In this document: positions 41,773 through 50,461 of the stretch, piece by piece
Position numbering within the stretch: position 1 is the stretch's first letter
Layout: each line of letters starts with the position of its first letter
Origin: Bacteroidota bacterium
GTDB lineage: Bacteria > Bacteroidota > Bacteroidia > Cytophagales > Cytophagaceae
Direction of reading: 5' to 3'
Assembly (NCBI GenBank): GCA_023428135.1
Contig: JAEYZG010000032.1
Span: 62,001-126,000, forward strand
DNA length: 64,000 bases
Program-made: the position numbers and the translations under genes
The notes under the pieces: generated by a model
What the model was told of the DNA's origin: nothing
The model's database searches: none
The model's input: the letters and a program-made list of their open reading frames with translations, nothing else

Positions 41773-43200
41773 TTAAGCAGCTTTCAGCTTCAGTTTTTTA
41801 ATCAACTCCTGCATGGTTGCATTGAACTTTCTGTCAGTGTCCATTAAGTCGTTTACTGAAGTTAAAGCATGAATAACGGTACTGTGGTCTCTGTTTCCAA
41901 AATGGAAACCGATTGATTTCAAAGAAAGGTTAGTATATTCTTTTGCAAAATACATAGCAACCTGTCTTGCTATCACAATCTCTCTCTTTCTAGTTTTTGC
42001 TTTAAGAGAATCCACTGTCACGTTAAAAAATTCGGCAACAAATTTCTGGATATAATCTATACCCACTTCCGATTCTATGTTTTGAACGATGCTTTGCAAT
42101 GTTTGCTTTGCAAGTTCAAGATCAATTTCTTTCTGAGTTAAAGAAGATTGTGCAATTAAAGATATTAATACACCTTCTAACTCTCTTACGTTGGTGTCTA
42201 TGCTATAAGCAAGATACTCAACAACGCTATCAGAGATTTCTACACCTTCTGACTGCATTTTTTTGCGAATAATCGCAATTCTTGTTTCAAAATCAGGCTG
42301 CTGCAAATCTGCAGTCAAACCCCATTTGAATCTGGATAATAATCTTTCCTGTAGTCCTTTCAAATCTTTTGGCGGGCAGTCGCTCGTCATAATGATTTGC
42401 TTACCTGATTGGTGCAGGTGATTAAAGATATGGAAGAATATTTCCTGAGTTTTTTCTTTACCTGACAGGAATTGTACATCGTCTATAACCAGTACATCTA
42501 CCTGAAGATAGAAATTAGCAAACTCCTGGGTATTGTTGTTTTTAATTGCATCAAGAAATTGATTCGTAAATTTCTCTGATGATACATAAAGAACAAACTT
42601 ATCCGGACTGTTTAGTTTGATTCTGTTTCCTATTGCCTGTACAAGGTGGGTTTTACCTAAACCTACACCTCCGTAAATCATCAATGGGTTGAAAGATGTT
42701 ACTCCCGGTTTGTTAGCGACTGCATAACCGGCCGAACGCGCAAGTCTGTTACAATCTCCCTCAATAAACGTGTCAAAAGTATAGTTTACATTTAATTGTG
42801 AGCTGAAAGAAAACTTATCCAGCCCTTTTAAATCAAACGGACTCTTAACTGTCTGAGGAGCGTTATAATTTACAAATTTTGCATTACCATTCGGTTTTCC
42901 CTGAACTTGGTTCACAAAAGATTTGGATTGCTCTGATTCTTTTTCCATCATCAGAGAATATTCCAGCCTTCCGTCAGCGCCCAGTTCAGTGTCAATCGCT
43001 CTTCTTAAAACCTGAACATAATGCTCTTCAAGCCATTCATAAAAAAACTGGCTAGGAACCTGAATCGTCAAAACGTCATTCTGTAACATTACCGGGACTA
43101 TAGGTTCGAACCAAGTTTTGAAACTTTGCTCGCCTACACTCTCCTTAATGATACGGAGACAGTTGTTCCACACTGCTTTACAGTCTTTTACAATTAGCAT
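41773..43200 (-). CDS. dnaA: Chromosomal replication initiator DnaA
   Basis: This 475-residue initiator has the N-terminal oligomerisation domain (IVKDCKAVWNNCLRIIKESVGEQSFKTWF region, 3-31), an Asn/Lys-rich linker and the AAA+ domain with Walker A GGVGLGKTHL and Walker B VLVIDDVQFLSGKEKTQEIFF. The DNA-binding helix-turn-helix has the signature FHFGNRDHSTVIHAL near the end. It binds TTATNCACA boxes at the origin. The 290 bases upstream (43201-43490), shared with the divergent mutA, show no cluster of such boxes. I therefore cannot place oriC here. Confidence 0.98.
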   Translation of the reverse strand: MLIVKDCKAVWNNCLRIIKESVGEQSFKTWFEPIVPVMLQNDVLTIQVPSQFFYEWLEEHYVQVLRRAIDTELGADGRLEYSLMMEKESEQSKSFVNQVQGKPNGNAKFVNYNAPQTVKSPFDLKGLDKFSFSSQLNVNYTFDTFIEGDCNRLARSAGYAVANKPGVTSFNPLMIYGGVGLGKTHLVQAIGNRIKLNSPDKFVLYVSSEKFTNQFLDAIKNNNTQEFANFYLQVDVLVIDDVQFLSGKEKTQEIFFHIFNHLHQSGKQIIMTSDCPPKDLKGLQERLLSRFKWGLTADLQQPDFETRIAIIRKKMQSEGVEISDSVVEYLAYSIDTNVRELEGVLISLIAQSSLTQKEIDLELAKQTLQSIVQNIESEVGIDYIQKFVAEFFNVTVDSLKAKTRKREIVIARQVAMYFAKEYTNLSLKSIGFHFGNRDHSTVIHALTSVNDLMDTDRKFNATMQELIKKLKLKAA

Positions 43201-43490
43201 AATTAAAGGGTTTTTGAAAAAATCGTCCTCCTTGATTTTGGAGGGGAGACAAATTTGTAAAAAAAATAATTAACAAAAAAATGAAAAGGGGACTTGACTT
43301 TTTCATATCCTTCAGGGCTTGTAAATTACGAAATAAGACCCTGAATATTCTTAAAATAAGACAACAAATTCTTTTAAATATACAACAAGTAAAATGTTGC
43401 TACATGTAAATTTAGACGTAAAAAACTAATGATTTTGTAATCTTTTTCTCCCTAAGTTGATTTTTTTAATAGCTTTAAAAAAAAGTACCT

Positions 43491-44618
43491 GTGGAACATT
43501 CACCAACTCAAAATAACTTATTCAAAAACACAGACAAGGAACTGTGGATCAATAAAATAAAAGAAGAATTAAAACTTCATGAGATTAATTCTTTAGTGTT
43601 CAGTGTAGGTGAAAAAATAAATATCGAGCCTATTTATACCAAAGCAGATTTACGTCATATAAAGGTGTCATTTTTTGACAAAAATTTTGGCAATTGGAAA
43701 GTAGTCAGCAAAATCAATTTTTCAGACTTAGACTCCTTAAAAAAAGAGATTGAAAAATCAAAAAAATTCAATGTAGATCATTTGGAAATTTCAATCCGAA
43801 ACAGTCAAAATTTCAGTTTGCCTCCGCTGGACAATTTCTTAAAGGAGTTTTCATTCACTTTTGAAACTTTTGGTGGCTATGAAAGCGGAATTTTGAAAAA
43901 CATCCTTCCTGGAAGCTTTTTCTACCTAGATACCGAGACTTTTTTAGCCAACTCAGATGCCTTTATCAATGATATATCGGCAATTCTCTCAAAGAATAGT
44001 TCAACCGGTTCAACTTTAGGTATATCCGAACCAAATGAGGATCCTGGGACCGAATTGGCCTATTCTCTTGCAAAAGCTGTTGAATATTTTGATCTTCTCA
44101 CAGAAAAAGGAATCTCTGAAGAAGTAATATTATCAAATATTCATTTTCACACATCCATCGGTGAAAACTTTATTGTTGAAATTGCCAAACTGAGAGCTTT
44201 CCGATCACTCTGGGATAAATTAAAAGCACTTCTTCTTCCTTCAAATTCAATTTATACAACCTTTCATTCAGAACTGATTCCTATAAAGTCAGCTGTTAAA
44301 AATGAAAATGATGAAATGATCATCACAACAATTCAGTTTACAGCAGCAATTTTAGGCAATTCTGATTTTATTAAAATAAATAGCAGAACTTCATCACCCG
44401 ATCCTGTAGCAGAGGAATTCTATCAACGAGTGCGTTTAAATATTGCACATATATTAAGAGAAGAATCTTTTATGGATAAAGTAATGGATCCTTTAGCTGG
44501 TTCATATTTAATAGAAACCATTACTTCAAAAATTAGTGAAATAGCTTGGGAAAAATTTAGAGCTATTGAAGAAGCAGGTGGTTATTCAGTGGCGAAACGT
44601 AAGAATGCAGTCAAGTAA
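43491..44618 (+). CDS. mutA: Methylmalonyl-CoA mutase small (beta) subunit
   Basis: This 375-residue protein is related to the large subunit's barrel domain. It includes the ends AKAVEYFDLLTEKGISEEVILSNIHFH and IAKLRAFRSLWDKLKALLL, plus VMDPLAGSYLIETIT. It lacks a cobalamin-binding domain. It pairs with MutB to interconvert methylmalonyl-CoA and succinyl-CoA. It is shorter than many small subunits, which keep a degenerate B12-like C-terminus that is not seen here. The start is GTG at 43491, since no other start fits the N-terminus. The large-subunit gene begins 3 bases later. Confidence 0.92.
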   Translation: MEHSPTQNNLFKNTDKELWINKIKEELKLHEINSLVFSVGEKINIEPIYTKADLRHIKVSFFDKNFGNWKVVSKINFSDLDSLKKEIEKSKKFNVDHLEISIRNSQNFSLPPLDNFLKEFSFTFETFGGYESGILKNILPGSFFYLDTETFLANSDAFINDISAILSKNSSTGSTLGISEPNEDPGTELAYSLAKAVEYFDLLTEKGISEEVILSNIHFHTSIGENFIVEIAKLRAFRSLWDKLKALLLPSNSIYTTFHSELIPIKSAVKNENDEMIITTIQFTAAILGNSDFIKINSRTSSPDPVAEEFYQRVRLNIAHILREESFMDKVMDPLAGSYLIETITSKISEIAWEKFRAIEEAGGYSVAKRKNAVK

Positions 44619-44621
44619 ATT

Positions 44622-46760
44622 ATGAAACCAGACTTTTCAAAAATACTATATCATCAACTCCCTGCCCCATCTTTTCATGGAACACAGGAGAGAAGCGCAT
44701 GGTTAACGTCAGAACAGATTCCCGTAAAAAGTTTGTTCACCAATAAGGATAGTGAAAGCTTTATCTATGATGACTTTCCTGCCGGTAGCCCACCATTCCT
44801 GAGAGGGCCATATGCAAGCATGTACCTTGGAAAACCCTGGACTATTCGTCAGTATGCAGGCTTCTCCACTGCTGAAGAATCAAATGCATTTTATAGAAGG
44901 AATCTTGCAGGAGGCCAGAAAGGTCTATCTGTAGCGTTTGACCTACCGACACATAGAGGATATGACTCCGACCATCCAAGAGTTACAGGGGACGTGGGTA
45001 AGGCCGGAGTAGCGGTTGATTCTGTAGAAGATATGAAAATACTTTTCGAAGGTATCCCTTTGGATCAGATGTCTGTTTCGATGACAATGAATGGAGCAGT
45101 CATACCTATCCTAGCATTCTATATAGTTGCTGCGGAAGAGCAAGGTGTATCTCCATCAAAACTTAGCGGTACCATTCAAAATGATATATTAAAGGAGTTC
45201 ATGGTAAGGAACACATATATATATCCTCCGCTGCCATCAATGAAAATCATAGGAGACATATTTGAATATACTTCCCGTCATATGCCTAAGTTCAATTCCA
45301 TTAGCATAAGCGGGTATCATATGCAGGAAGCTGGAGCCACTGCTGATATTGAGCTTGCTTATACACTGGCAGATGGACTGGAATATGTTCGTACAGGGCT
45401 GAAAGCAGGTATAGACATTGATGACTTTGCTCCAAGGCTATCATTCTTTTGGGGAATAGGAATGAACTTTTTCATGGAGATTGCTAAAATGCGCGCTGGC
45501 AGATATCTCTGGGCTAAAATGCTGAAAGAATTTAATCCGAAAAATGAAAAGTCACTTGCATTAAGAACTCATTGCCAGACTTCAGGCTGGAGTTTGACGA
45601 GACAAGATCCTTTTAATAATATAACAAGAACCTGTATTGAAGCTATGGCTGCTGTGATTGGTCATACCCAGTCACTACACACCAATGCCCTTGATGAAGC
45701 ACTTGCTCTTCCGACCGACTTTTCGGCTAAAATAGCACGTGACACTCAACTATATCTTCAAAAACATACAGATCTTTGTAAGTATATAGATCCATTCGGA
45801 GGTTCTTATTATCTGGAATATCTTACAAATGAGCTTATAGTTAAAGCTGAAAAACTCATTAATGAAATTGAGGCTCATGGAGGAATGGCAAAATCGATAG
45901 AGGCCGGAATTCCACAAAGCAGAATAGACCAGGCTGCTGCAAGAAAACAGGCCCGTATTGATTCCGGTCAGGATATTATAGTCGGAGTTAATAAATATGG
46001 TGTTGAAGAAGAAGGTAAACTTGAGCTTCTTGAAGTAGACAACTCACAGGTAAGAGAAAAACAAATTGAACGACTTGTTAGAATAAAAGCTCAGCGGAAT
46101 GAAAAAGAGGTTACCCAAGCCTTGGATGCAATTACCAATTGTGCACAGTCAGGAAAAGGGAATCTTCTGGAACTGGCTATAGAAGCGGCAAGAAAAAGGG
46201 GCACTCTGGGAGAAATATCAATGGCAATGGAAAAAGTTTTTGGAAGACATAAAGCTATGACTAGAACTACTTCAGGAATTTATGGAAGAGAATCTTCTGA
46301 CAGGAAAAACTTGGACAAAGCACGTGCCCTTTCTGATCAATTTGCTGCAATGGACGGAAGAAGACCAAGGATTATAATAGGAAAACTGGGACAAGATGGC
46401 CACGACCGCGGAGCAAAAGTAATAGCAACAGCCTTTGCTGATCTGGGCTTTGATGTCGATCTCGCCCCTTTATTTCAGACACCTGAAGAACTTGCACGCA
46501 TGGGAGCTGAAAGTGATGTACATATAATAGGTGTATCTAGTCTTGCAGGTGGACATAAAACACTCATTCCTGAATTAATTGAAGCACTGAAAAGAATAGG
46601 AAGAGAAGATATAATGGTTGTTGCAGGAGGAATTATACCGCCGAAGGATTATGATTTTCTTTATGAGAAAGGAGTATCCGGAATCTTTGGACCTGGGACT
46701 GTAATTGCGATTGCAGCGCAGGATATACTTAAAAAACTGATAGACGAAATTAACTTATAA
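44622..46760 (+). CDS. mutB: Methylmalonyl-CoA mutase large (alpha) subunit
   Basis: This 712-residue catalytic subunit has a TIM barrel with WTIRQYAGFSTAEESNAFYRRNL, GLSVAFDLPTHRGYDSDHP and NFFMEIAKMRAGRYLWAKML. The C-terminal B12 domain carries KLGQDGHDRGAKVIA, with His594 as the cobalt ligand, then SSLAGGH and GGIIPPKDY. It uses adenosylcobalamin to rearrange methylmalonyl-CoA and succinyl-CoA, which supports propionate metabolism. The mutA-mutB transcript ends at the long inverted repeat at 46765-46811. Confidence 0.98.
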   Translation: MKPDFSKILYHQLPAPSFHGTQERSAWLTSEQIPVKSLFTNKDSESFIYDDFPAGSPPFLRGPYASMYLGKPWTIRQYAGFSTAEESNAFYRRNLAGGQKGLSVAFDLPTHRGYDSDHPRVTGDVGKAGVAVDSVEDMKILFEGIPLDQMSVSMTMNGAVIPILAFYIVAAEEQGVSPSKLSGTIQNDILKEFMVRNTYIYPPLPSMKIIGDIFEYTSRHMPKFNSISISGYHMQEAGATADIELAYTLADGLEYVRTGLKAGIDIDDFAPRLSFFWGIGMNFFMEIAKMRAGRYLWAKMLKEFNPKNEKSLALRTHCQTSGWSLTRQDPFNNITRTCIEAMAAVIGHTQSLHTNALDEALALPTDFSAKIARDTQLYLQKHTDLCKYIDPFGGSYYLEYLTNELIVKAEKLINEIEAHGGMAKSIEAGIPQSRIDQAAARKQARIDSGQDIIVGVNKYGVEEEGKLELLEVDNSQVREKQIERLVRIKAQRNEKEVTQALDAITNCAQSGKGNLLELAIEAARKRGTLGEISMAMEKVFGRHKAMTRTTSGIYGRESSDRKNLDKARALSDQFAAMDGRRPRIIIGKLGQDGHDRGAKVIATAFADLGFDVDLAPLFQTPEELARMGAESDVHIIGVSSLAGGHKTLIPELIEALKRIGREDIMVVAGGIIPPKDYDFLYEKGVSGIFGPGTVIAIAAQDILKKLIDEINL

Positions 46761-46764
46761 ATAA

Positions 46765-46811
46765 ATATTTGTAATCTTTTATTTTGAATTAAAATAAAAG
46801 ATTACAAATAT
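46765..46811. terminator. Perfect 21-bp inverted repeat between convergent genes
   Basis: Two 21-base arms (46765-46785 and 46791-46811) are exact reverse complements around the loop GAATT. The A/T-rich arms contain TTTTATTTT-type runs. It lies after mutB and overlaps the stop of the minus-strand small gene at 46802. A bidirectional terminator is the likely role. Confidence 0.7.
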
Positions 46812-46984
46812 TTTGGATACCCCTCTATATCAACACTTTTAATCTTTTCCGCCGTATATATTCCGCTATCTGTCTTAATTGAAAGCTTTTCTGATTTAGC
46901 TCTTACAAAGAAAGTAGAAGCTTGATCTTTTCGCTTTGGCCTTTTCACTGCAGGCCTTTTAGTAGTTTTCTTCGAAAATCTTCT
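46802..46984 (-). CDS. Small basic protein, unknown
   Basis: This frame encodes about 60 residues from the Met at 46984 (MRRFSKKTTKRPAVKRPKRK, strongly basic), then a more ordinary segment (FFVRAKSEKLSIKTDSGIYTAEKI). An ATG at 47008 would add eight residues. Its first bases overlap the end of the upstream gene and its stop lies in the terminator arm, which is consistent with a real second gene of a pair. No family is recognised. The basic N-terminus could bind nucleic acid. This is a moderate-confidence call. Confidence 0.4.
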   Translation of the reverse strand, partial: RRFSKKTTKRPAVKRPKRKDQASTFFVRAKSEKLSIKTDSGIYTAEKIKSVDIEGYPKYL

Positions 46985-47495
46985 CATAATCCATAAGGAC
47001 ATTTTCACTTTTTGATAATGAAAATTTTTTTCTAATTATAAATATATGACTTTTTTCCTTAATAACCCTTAAATCAAACTCTGAATTCCCTTTTGTAGTA
47101 TAACTTAATATTAACGAATATACTTTGCAACGCTTAGTAAAGTTATCATTTGTTTCGTTTTTTAAAGGCGCAGCTGCAATTCCAAAGCAACTATCTTTTT
47201 TATTTTTGGCTATTTCTGAAATAATTGAAAGAATCGTAGCTCCAACTCGCCCAGTCACTTTTTGGTTTGTTAAAACATTATATCTAAGATCCATACCACT
47301 TCCGTCCTTTATTTTGGCGTAATAATCAATAAGAAATAATTGATCTTCAAATTCAGTTAATCGGACAATATACTTTCTTAAAGAATCTTTTTTATGTATA
47401 TAAAACTTGTAAATAAAAATGCGTTGAAATAGTCTTAAGTTAGATCTATTCCTATCAACTTGAATTAATTTATAGGTAGCTGGTGAATCAAACAT
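46959..47495 (-). CDS. Protein of unknown function
   Basis: From the Met at 47495 the product is about 178 residues (MFDSPATYKLIQVDRNRSN...). It is beta-rich and lysine-rich, with RKYIVRLTEFEDQLFLIDYYAKIKDG near the middle and IFIIRKKFSLSKSE near the end. The longer frame opens at 47531, but that ATG lies in the arm of the preceding gene's terminator hairpin, so transcripts starting there are doubtful. No signal peptide or known domain is recognised. It may form a pair with the small basic gene downstream. Confidence 0.5.
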   Translation of the reverse strand: MFDSPATYKLIQVDRNRSNLRLFQRIFIYKFYIHKKDSLRKYIVRLTEFEDQLFLIDYYAKIKDGSGMDLRYNVLTNQKVTGRVGATILSIISEIAKNKKDSCFGIAAAPLKNETNDNFTKRCKVYSLILSYTTKGNSEFDLRVIKEKSHIFIIRKKFSLSKSENVLMDYEKIFEENY

Positions 47496-47515
47496 TTTAA
47501 AAATATTTAGATCAT

Positions 47516-47550
47516 AAAAAAAATTCTCCATACTAAACCAGTATGGAGAA
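47516..47550 (-). terminator. Intrinsic terminator after the CBM9-like lipoprotein gene
   Basis: TTCTCCATACT and AGTATGGAGAA pair perfectly over 11 bp with loop AAACC. On the minus strand they are followed by eight T residues, a textbook terminator. The upstream ATG of the next gene lies inside its second arm. Confidence 0.88.
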
Positions 47551-47563
47551 TAACTATTAAAAA

Positions 47564-48349
47564 TTACTTTACAAGTTCCAGAGTTCCAAACAAGCCGGCA
47601 TCAATCCAGCCTCTGTTTTTATCTTCACCAGGTATTTCCATTGACCCAACAAAATTCTCTCTGCCACCTGTTGTGTCGTTATCATTATAAGAAACCGCAA
47701 ATCCTAATTTCTTCCCTTCCGTAAGTTTTATAGGTTCATTATCTTCTCCGTCTTTGTAAGTATCTTTAAATACTTTCATTCCAACTTCCCATGTATAGAC
47801 ATTTCCATTCTTAGTTCTCTTGGTTTCCACATCTTTATTATATAAATGTGGTTTCTGATCCGGACCAATATCTACTGCATCATAATCCAGAGTTATATGA
47901 TATGCAAAAGCATTGTGATTAAACTGATGGTTTCCTCCAGATTTGTCTTCATCAATAAAAAGCTCCAGACAATCATCTTCCCACCAATCGTTGAATGGAT
48001 CAGGTCTCTGGTCATTAAGAATATCGTCTGTTATTTCAACTAGGTAATAGATTTTGTCTTCATTCCAAAGAATTTTATATCTGCCTGAAAAATCTTCTGG
48101 AGTGTAATCTCCTCCAAGCCATTTATATTTTAGAGGGGCCCATGTCGCTTTTTCCCAGCTTTTTTCATCTCCCTTACCATCTATTACTATTTCTTTTGAA
48201 GCTTTATGAGCAGTGTAATTCCCATCGCCAACGCTTTCTGCAGTGTCTGAACCAATCTTTTCTTCTGAATTGGCATTTGATTCAGGCTTTGTGCAAGAGA
48301 ATAAAAACACCAGCACCTGAACCCAACAAAATAATTTTAGTTTTTGCAT
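47564..48349 (-). CDS. Lipoprotein with CBM9-like carbohydrate-binding domain
   Basis: This 261-residue protein has a lipoprotein signal (VFLFSC, lipid-modified Cys19). Most of the chain is a CBM9/DOMON-like beta sandwich: EIVIDGKGDEKSWEKATW, YKILWNEDKIYYLVEITDD, DDCLELFIDEDKSGG and KLGFAVSYNDND. Such domains bind plant polysaccharide ends or sugars. It probably sits on the cell surface and helps capture polysaccharide. It is monocistronic, ending at a strong terminator. Confidence 0.85.
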   Translation of the reverse strand: MQKLKLFCWVQVLVFLFSCTKPESNANSEEKIGSDTAESVGDGNYTAHKASKEIVIDGKGDEKSWEKATWAPLKYKWLGGDYTPEDFSGRYKILWNEDKIYYLVEITDDILNDQRPDPFNDWWEDDCLELFIDEDKSGGNHQFNHNAFAYHITLDYDAVDIGPDQKPHLYNKDVETKRTKNGNVYTWEVGMKVFKDTYKDGEDNEPIKLTEGKKLGFAVSYNDNDTTGGRENFVGSMEIPGEDKNRGWIDAGLFGTLELVK

Positions 48350-48637
48350 GAATAAAATAAGATTATAAAGTACTTTGATTTGATTTAATTTGATATTGTC
48401 TGAATAAACAGCTTGTAAATTAATAGACTTGAATCGGTTTTCAAATCAAAAATTAAAACAAATATTAATTGGACTTTTAATTTAGAAATGAAAGACAAGA
48501 AATTGATCTTTGGAAACATGATTTGCAATAAAATAAAAAAATACATTATCTATAAAACGTTCCAAAATGACAAAATTGGGAATAAACTACAGGGAGGTAA
48601 CTATTAAAAATAGATTAGTGATTCATCTCAAAAAGGA
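48350..48637. other. AT-rich upstream region
   Basis: No coding frame is apparent. It contains the upstream region of the CBM9-like lipoprotein gene, read leftward, and the downstream sequence of the DNRLRE lipoprotein gene. No promoter of the TAnnTTTG type is evident. Confidence 0.45.
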
Positions 48638-48681
48638 TTAAAAAAATCCTGATCTGCCATTTATAAATTCCAATCAGGATT
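48638..48681 (-). terminator. Terminator after the DNRLRE lipoprotein gene
   Basis: AATCCTGAT and ATCAGGATT pair over 9 bp around a 19-base loop. On the minus strand they are followed by a T run (TTTTTT). It lies 15 bases downstream of the stop at 48697. Confidence 0.7.
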
Positions 48682-48696
48682 ATTTAAATATTATTT

Positions 48697-49386
48697 TTAG
48701 TATTCAAATTCAATTTTTGGGCGCAAATGAGGATATATTCCTTCTTTAGAATAGAATGCATATCGTTCGTATATGGTATAATTTGACAAAGAAATTTCAA
48801 AACCATGATTACCCAAGTTGATTTGCTCCTTAACTATTTCAGTAACATCAAAAGTATAGGATTGAGCATGTGATGTTGGAGCTAAACTTGACACCATATT
48901 ATCAGTTACTGAAGCCGGCTTATTGCTATAAGTAATAGTGGATTCGGACCATGATTCAATTGCTCTTTTAATCTGAATTTCAATACTTTTATTAGTAACA
49001 TAATGTCCATATTGAGGTGCAGGACTTCCATCCCATAAGCTAGTTGTGTCCGCAAATAAGGTTAACTTTGCCTTGCTTACTTTGGCATCTTTTAAACTTG
49101 AGTAATCAAATTTAAGAAATCCTGTAACTCTCACATTAATATTATTATAAGTCCATGCTTGAGTATAAAGCTTTGGAGTAGATCCCAAATTTATATTAGG
49201 ATAATATGAGATAACCATCGCATCCTCTATAAGGTCAGCTGATTGAATAATTGCTGGAAAAATTGGATTGGGGTTAGGGTTGGGATTGGGAGTTGGATCT
49301 GGATTTGGAGTTGGATCACAAACTATTTTAGCACAACCTAACAACAAAGCAAATATGACCAATGCAAGAGGAAATATTTTTGACAT
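48697..49386 (-). CDS. Lipoprotein with Pro-Asn linker and DNRLRE (CBM96-like) domain
   Basis: This 229-residue protein has a lipobox (LLLGC, Cys18), then a spacer of PTPNPDPTPNPNPNPNP (about 25-41), then a DNRLRE-type beta sandwich. The domain contains VTGFLKFDYSSL, KAKLTLFADT, ESWSESTITYSNKP and FDVTEIVKEQ. DNRLRE domains bind polysaccharides and are common in secreted proteins of Bacteroidota. The Pro-Asn spacer probably lifts the domain off the outer membrane. It neighbours another sugar-binding-type lipoprotein. Confidence 0.85.
   Translation of the reverse strand: MSKIFPLALVIFALLLGCAKIVCDPTPNPDPTPNPNPNPNPIFPAIIQSADLIEDAMVISYYPNINLGSTPKLYTQAWTYNNINVRVTGFLKFDYSSLKDAKVSKAKLTLFADTTSLWDGSPAPQYGHYVTNKSIEIQIKRAIESWSESTITYSNKPASVTDNMVSSLAPTSHAQSYTFDVTEIVKEQINLGNHGFEISLSNYTIYERYAFYSKEGIYPHLRPKIEFEY
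49264..49317 (-). repeat. Short tandem repeat encoding Pro-Asn spacer
   Basis: About 18 codons alternate Pro with Asn, Asp or Thr, made of near-repeats of CCNAACCCNAAY. Such repeats can change length by slippage in whole codons, altering spacer length without breaking the frame. Confidence 0.6.
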
Positions 49387-49501
49387 AAATGTTAATTTAT
49401 ATTGTTTAAGTTTTTATTGGTGAAATATTCTACGAAAAAAATCACATTTATCATAAAAGAAAATTTTCAACCATTAAGCATCTCAATATAAAGGATAATG
49501 G

Positions 49502-49538
49502 AAAAACTTTTGAAAAGCCTGTGCAGACTTTTCAAAAG
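49502..49538 (-). terminator. Terminator after fabI
   Basis: CTTTTGAAAAG and CTTTTCAAAAG are exact complements over 11 bp around a 10-base loop. The minus strand continues TTTTTCC. It lies 14 bases downstream of the fabI stop. Confidence 0.75.
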
Positions 49539-49551
49539 AAATTGGTATGTA

Positions 49552-50367
49552 TTACTTTTTGCTATAAAATGCCTGAATAAATTCATCACTGATGGCAGTG
49601 CAAGAAAAGCCTCCATCGTGAAATAAATTCTGCATAGTAACTTTTTTAGTAAGATCAGAGAAAAGGGTAATCACATAATCAGCACATTCTTCAGCTGATG
49701 CATTGCCTAGAGGAGAAAGCTTCTCTGCGAAGTCCACAAATACGTCAAAACCAGAGATTCCTTTACCTGCAGTTGTCATAGTAGGAGACTGAGACACAGT
49801 GTTCACTCTTATTTTTTTAGGACCTAGTCTTAAACCGTAACTTCTTGCTATAGATTCCAATGCAGCTTTTGCTTCAGCCATATCATTGTATCCTGGGACG
49901 GCCTTCTGTGCAGCAATATAGCTAAGTGCAACAATTGAAGCACCTTCATTCAAAGCATCTTTTTTCTCAGCAATCTGCATGATCTTATGAAAAGAAAGAG
50001 CTGAGATATCAATAGTCTTAAGAAACCACTCATAGTTAAGATCTCCATAATCCTTTCCTTTACGCACATTGGGGCTCATACCTATTGAGTGAAGGATGAA
50101 ATCTACTTTACCTCCTAAAGCTTCAAGAGACTTGGTAAACAGGTTTTCAAGATCTTCCAGAGAAGTAGCATCAGCCGGAATAACCACTGCGCTGCATTGT
50201 TCAGCCAGTTTATTGATCTCTCCCATTCTCATTGCTATGGGGGCATTGGTCAAAGTGAATGAAGCGCCTTCTTCATGTGCCTTTTCAGCAACTTTCCAAG
50301 CTATGGAATTACTATCGAGTGCTCCGAATATGATTCCCTTTTTACCTTTTAAGAGATTGTAAGCCAT
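49552..50367 (-). CDS. fabI: Enoyl-[acyl-carrier-protein] reductase (NADH)
   Basis: This 271-residue SDR enzyme catalyses the last reduction of fatty-acid elongation. The N-terminus has the divergent FabI cofactor motif KGIIFGALDSNSIAWKVAE. The catalytic pair is Y-x6-K in GYNDMAEAKAALE, after VALSYIAAQKAVPGYN. LGPKKIRVNTVSQSPTMTTA and a C-terminal MQNLFHDGGFS follow. A well-formed promoter precedes it (50398-50428) and a terminator follows, so it is monocistronic. Confidence 0.96.
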   Translation of the reverse strand: MAYNLLKGKKGIIFGALDSNSIAWKVAEKAHEEGASFTLTNAPIAMRMGEINKLAEQCSAVVIPADATSLEDLENLFTKSLEALGGKVDFILHSIGMSPNVRKGKDYGDLNYEWFLKTIDISALSFHKIMQIAEKKDALNEGASIVALSYIAAQKAVPGYNDMAEAKAALESIARSYGLRLGPKKIRVNTVSQSPTMTTAGKGISGFDVFVDFAEKLSPLGNASAEECADYVITLFSDLTKKVTMQNLFHDGGFSCTAISDEFIQAFYSKK

Positions 50368-50397
50368 TTTTTCTTTGTTTTATTAAAAATCAACTCG

Positions 50398-50428
50398 CAA
50401 AAATATTATTCTCCCGGATTCATTCAAA
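50398..50428 (-). promoter_or_regulatory. fabI promoter (Bacteroidota type)
   Basis: On the minus strand TTTG (50428-50425), a 19-base spacer, and TATTTTTG (50405-50398) match the consensus TTTG-N19-TAnnTTTG. The implied transcription start at about 50391 leaves a leader of about 24 bases before the ATG at 50367. The spacer equals that of the mraZ promoter. Confidence 0.78.
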
Positions 50429-50461
50429 AATTCCGGGATAAAATATCTTATATCCCTCTCC

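Noticed and set aside
43201..43490. Replication origin next to dnaA
   Set aside because: I found no cluster of TTATNCACA boxes there. TGTGGATCA and TGTGGAACA near mutA are single imperfect matches.
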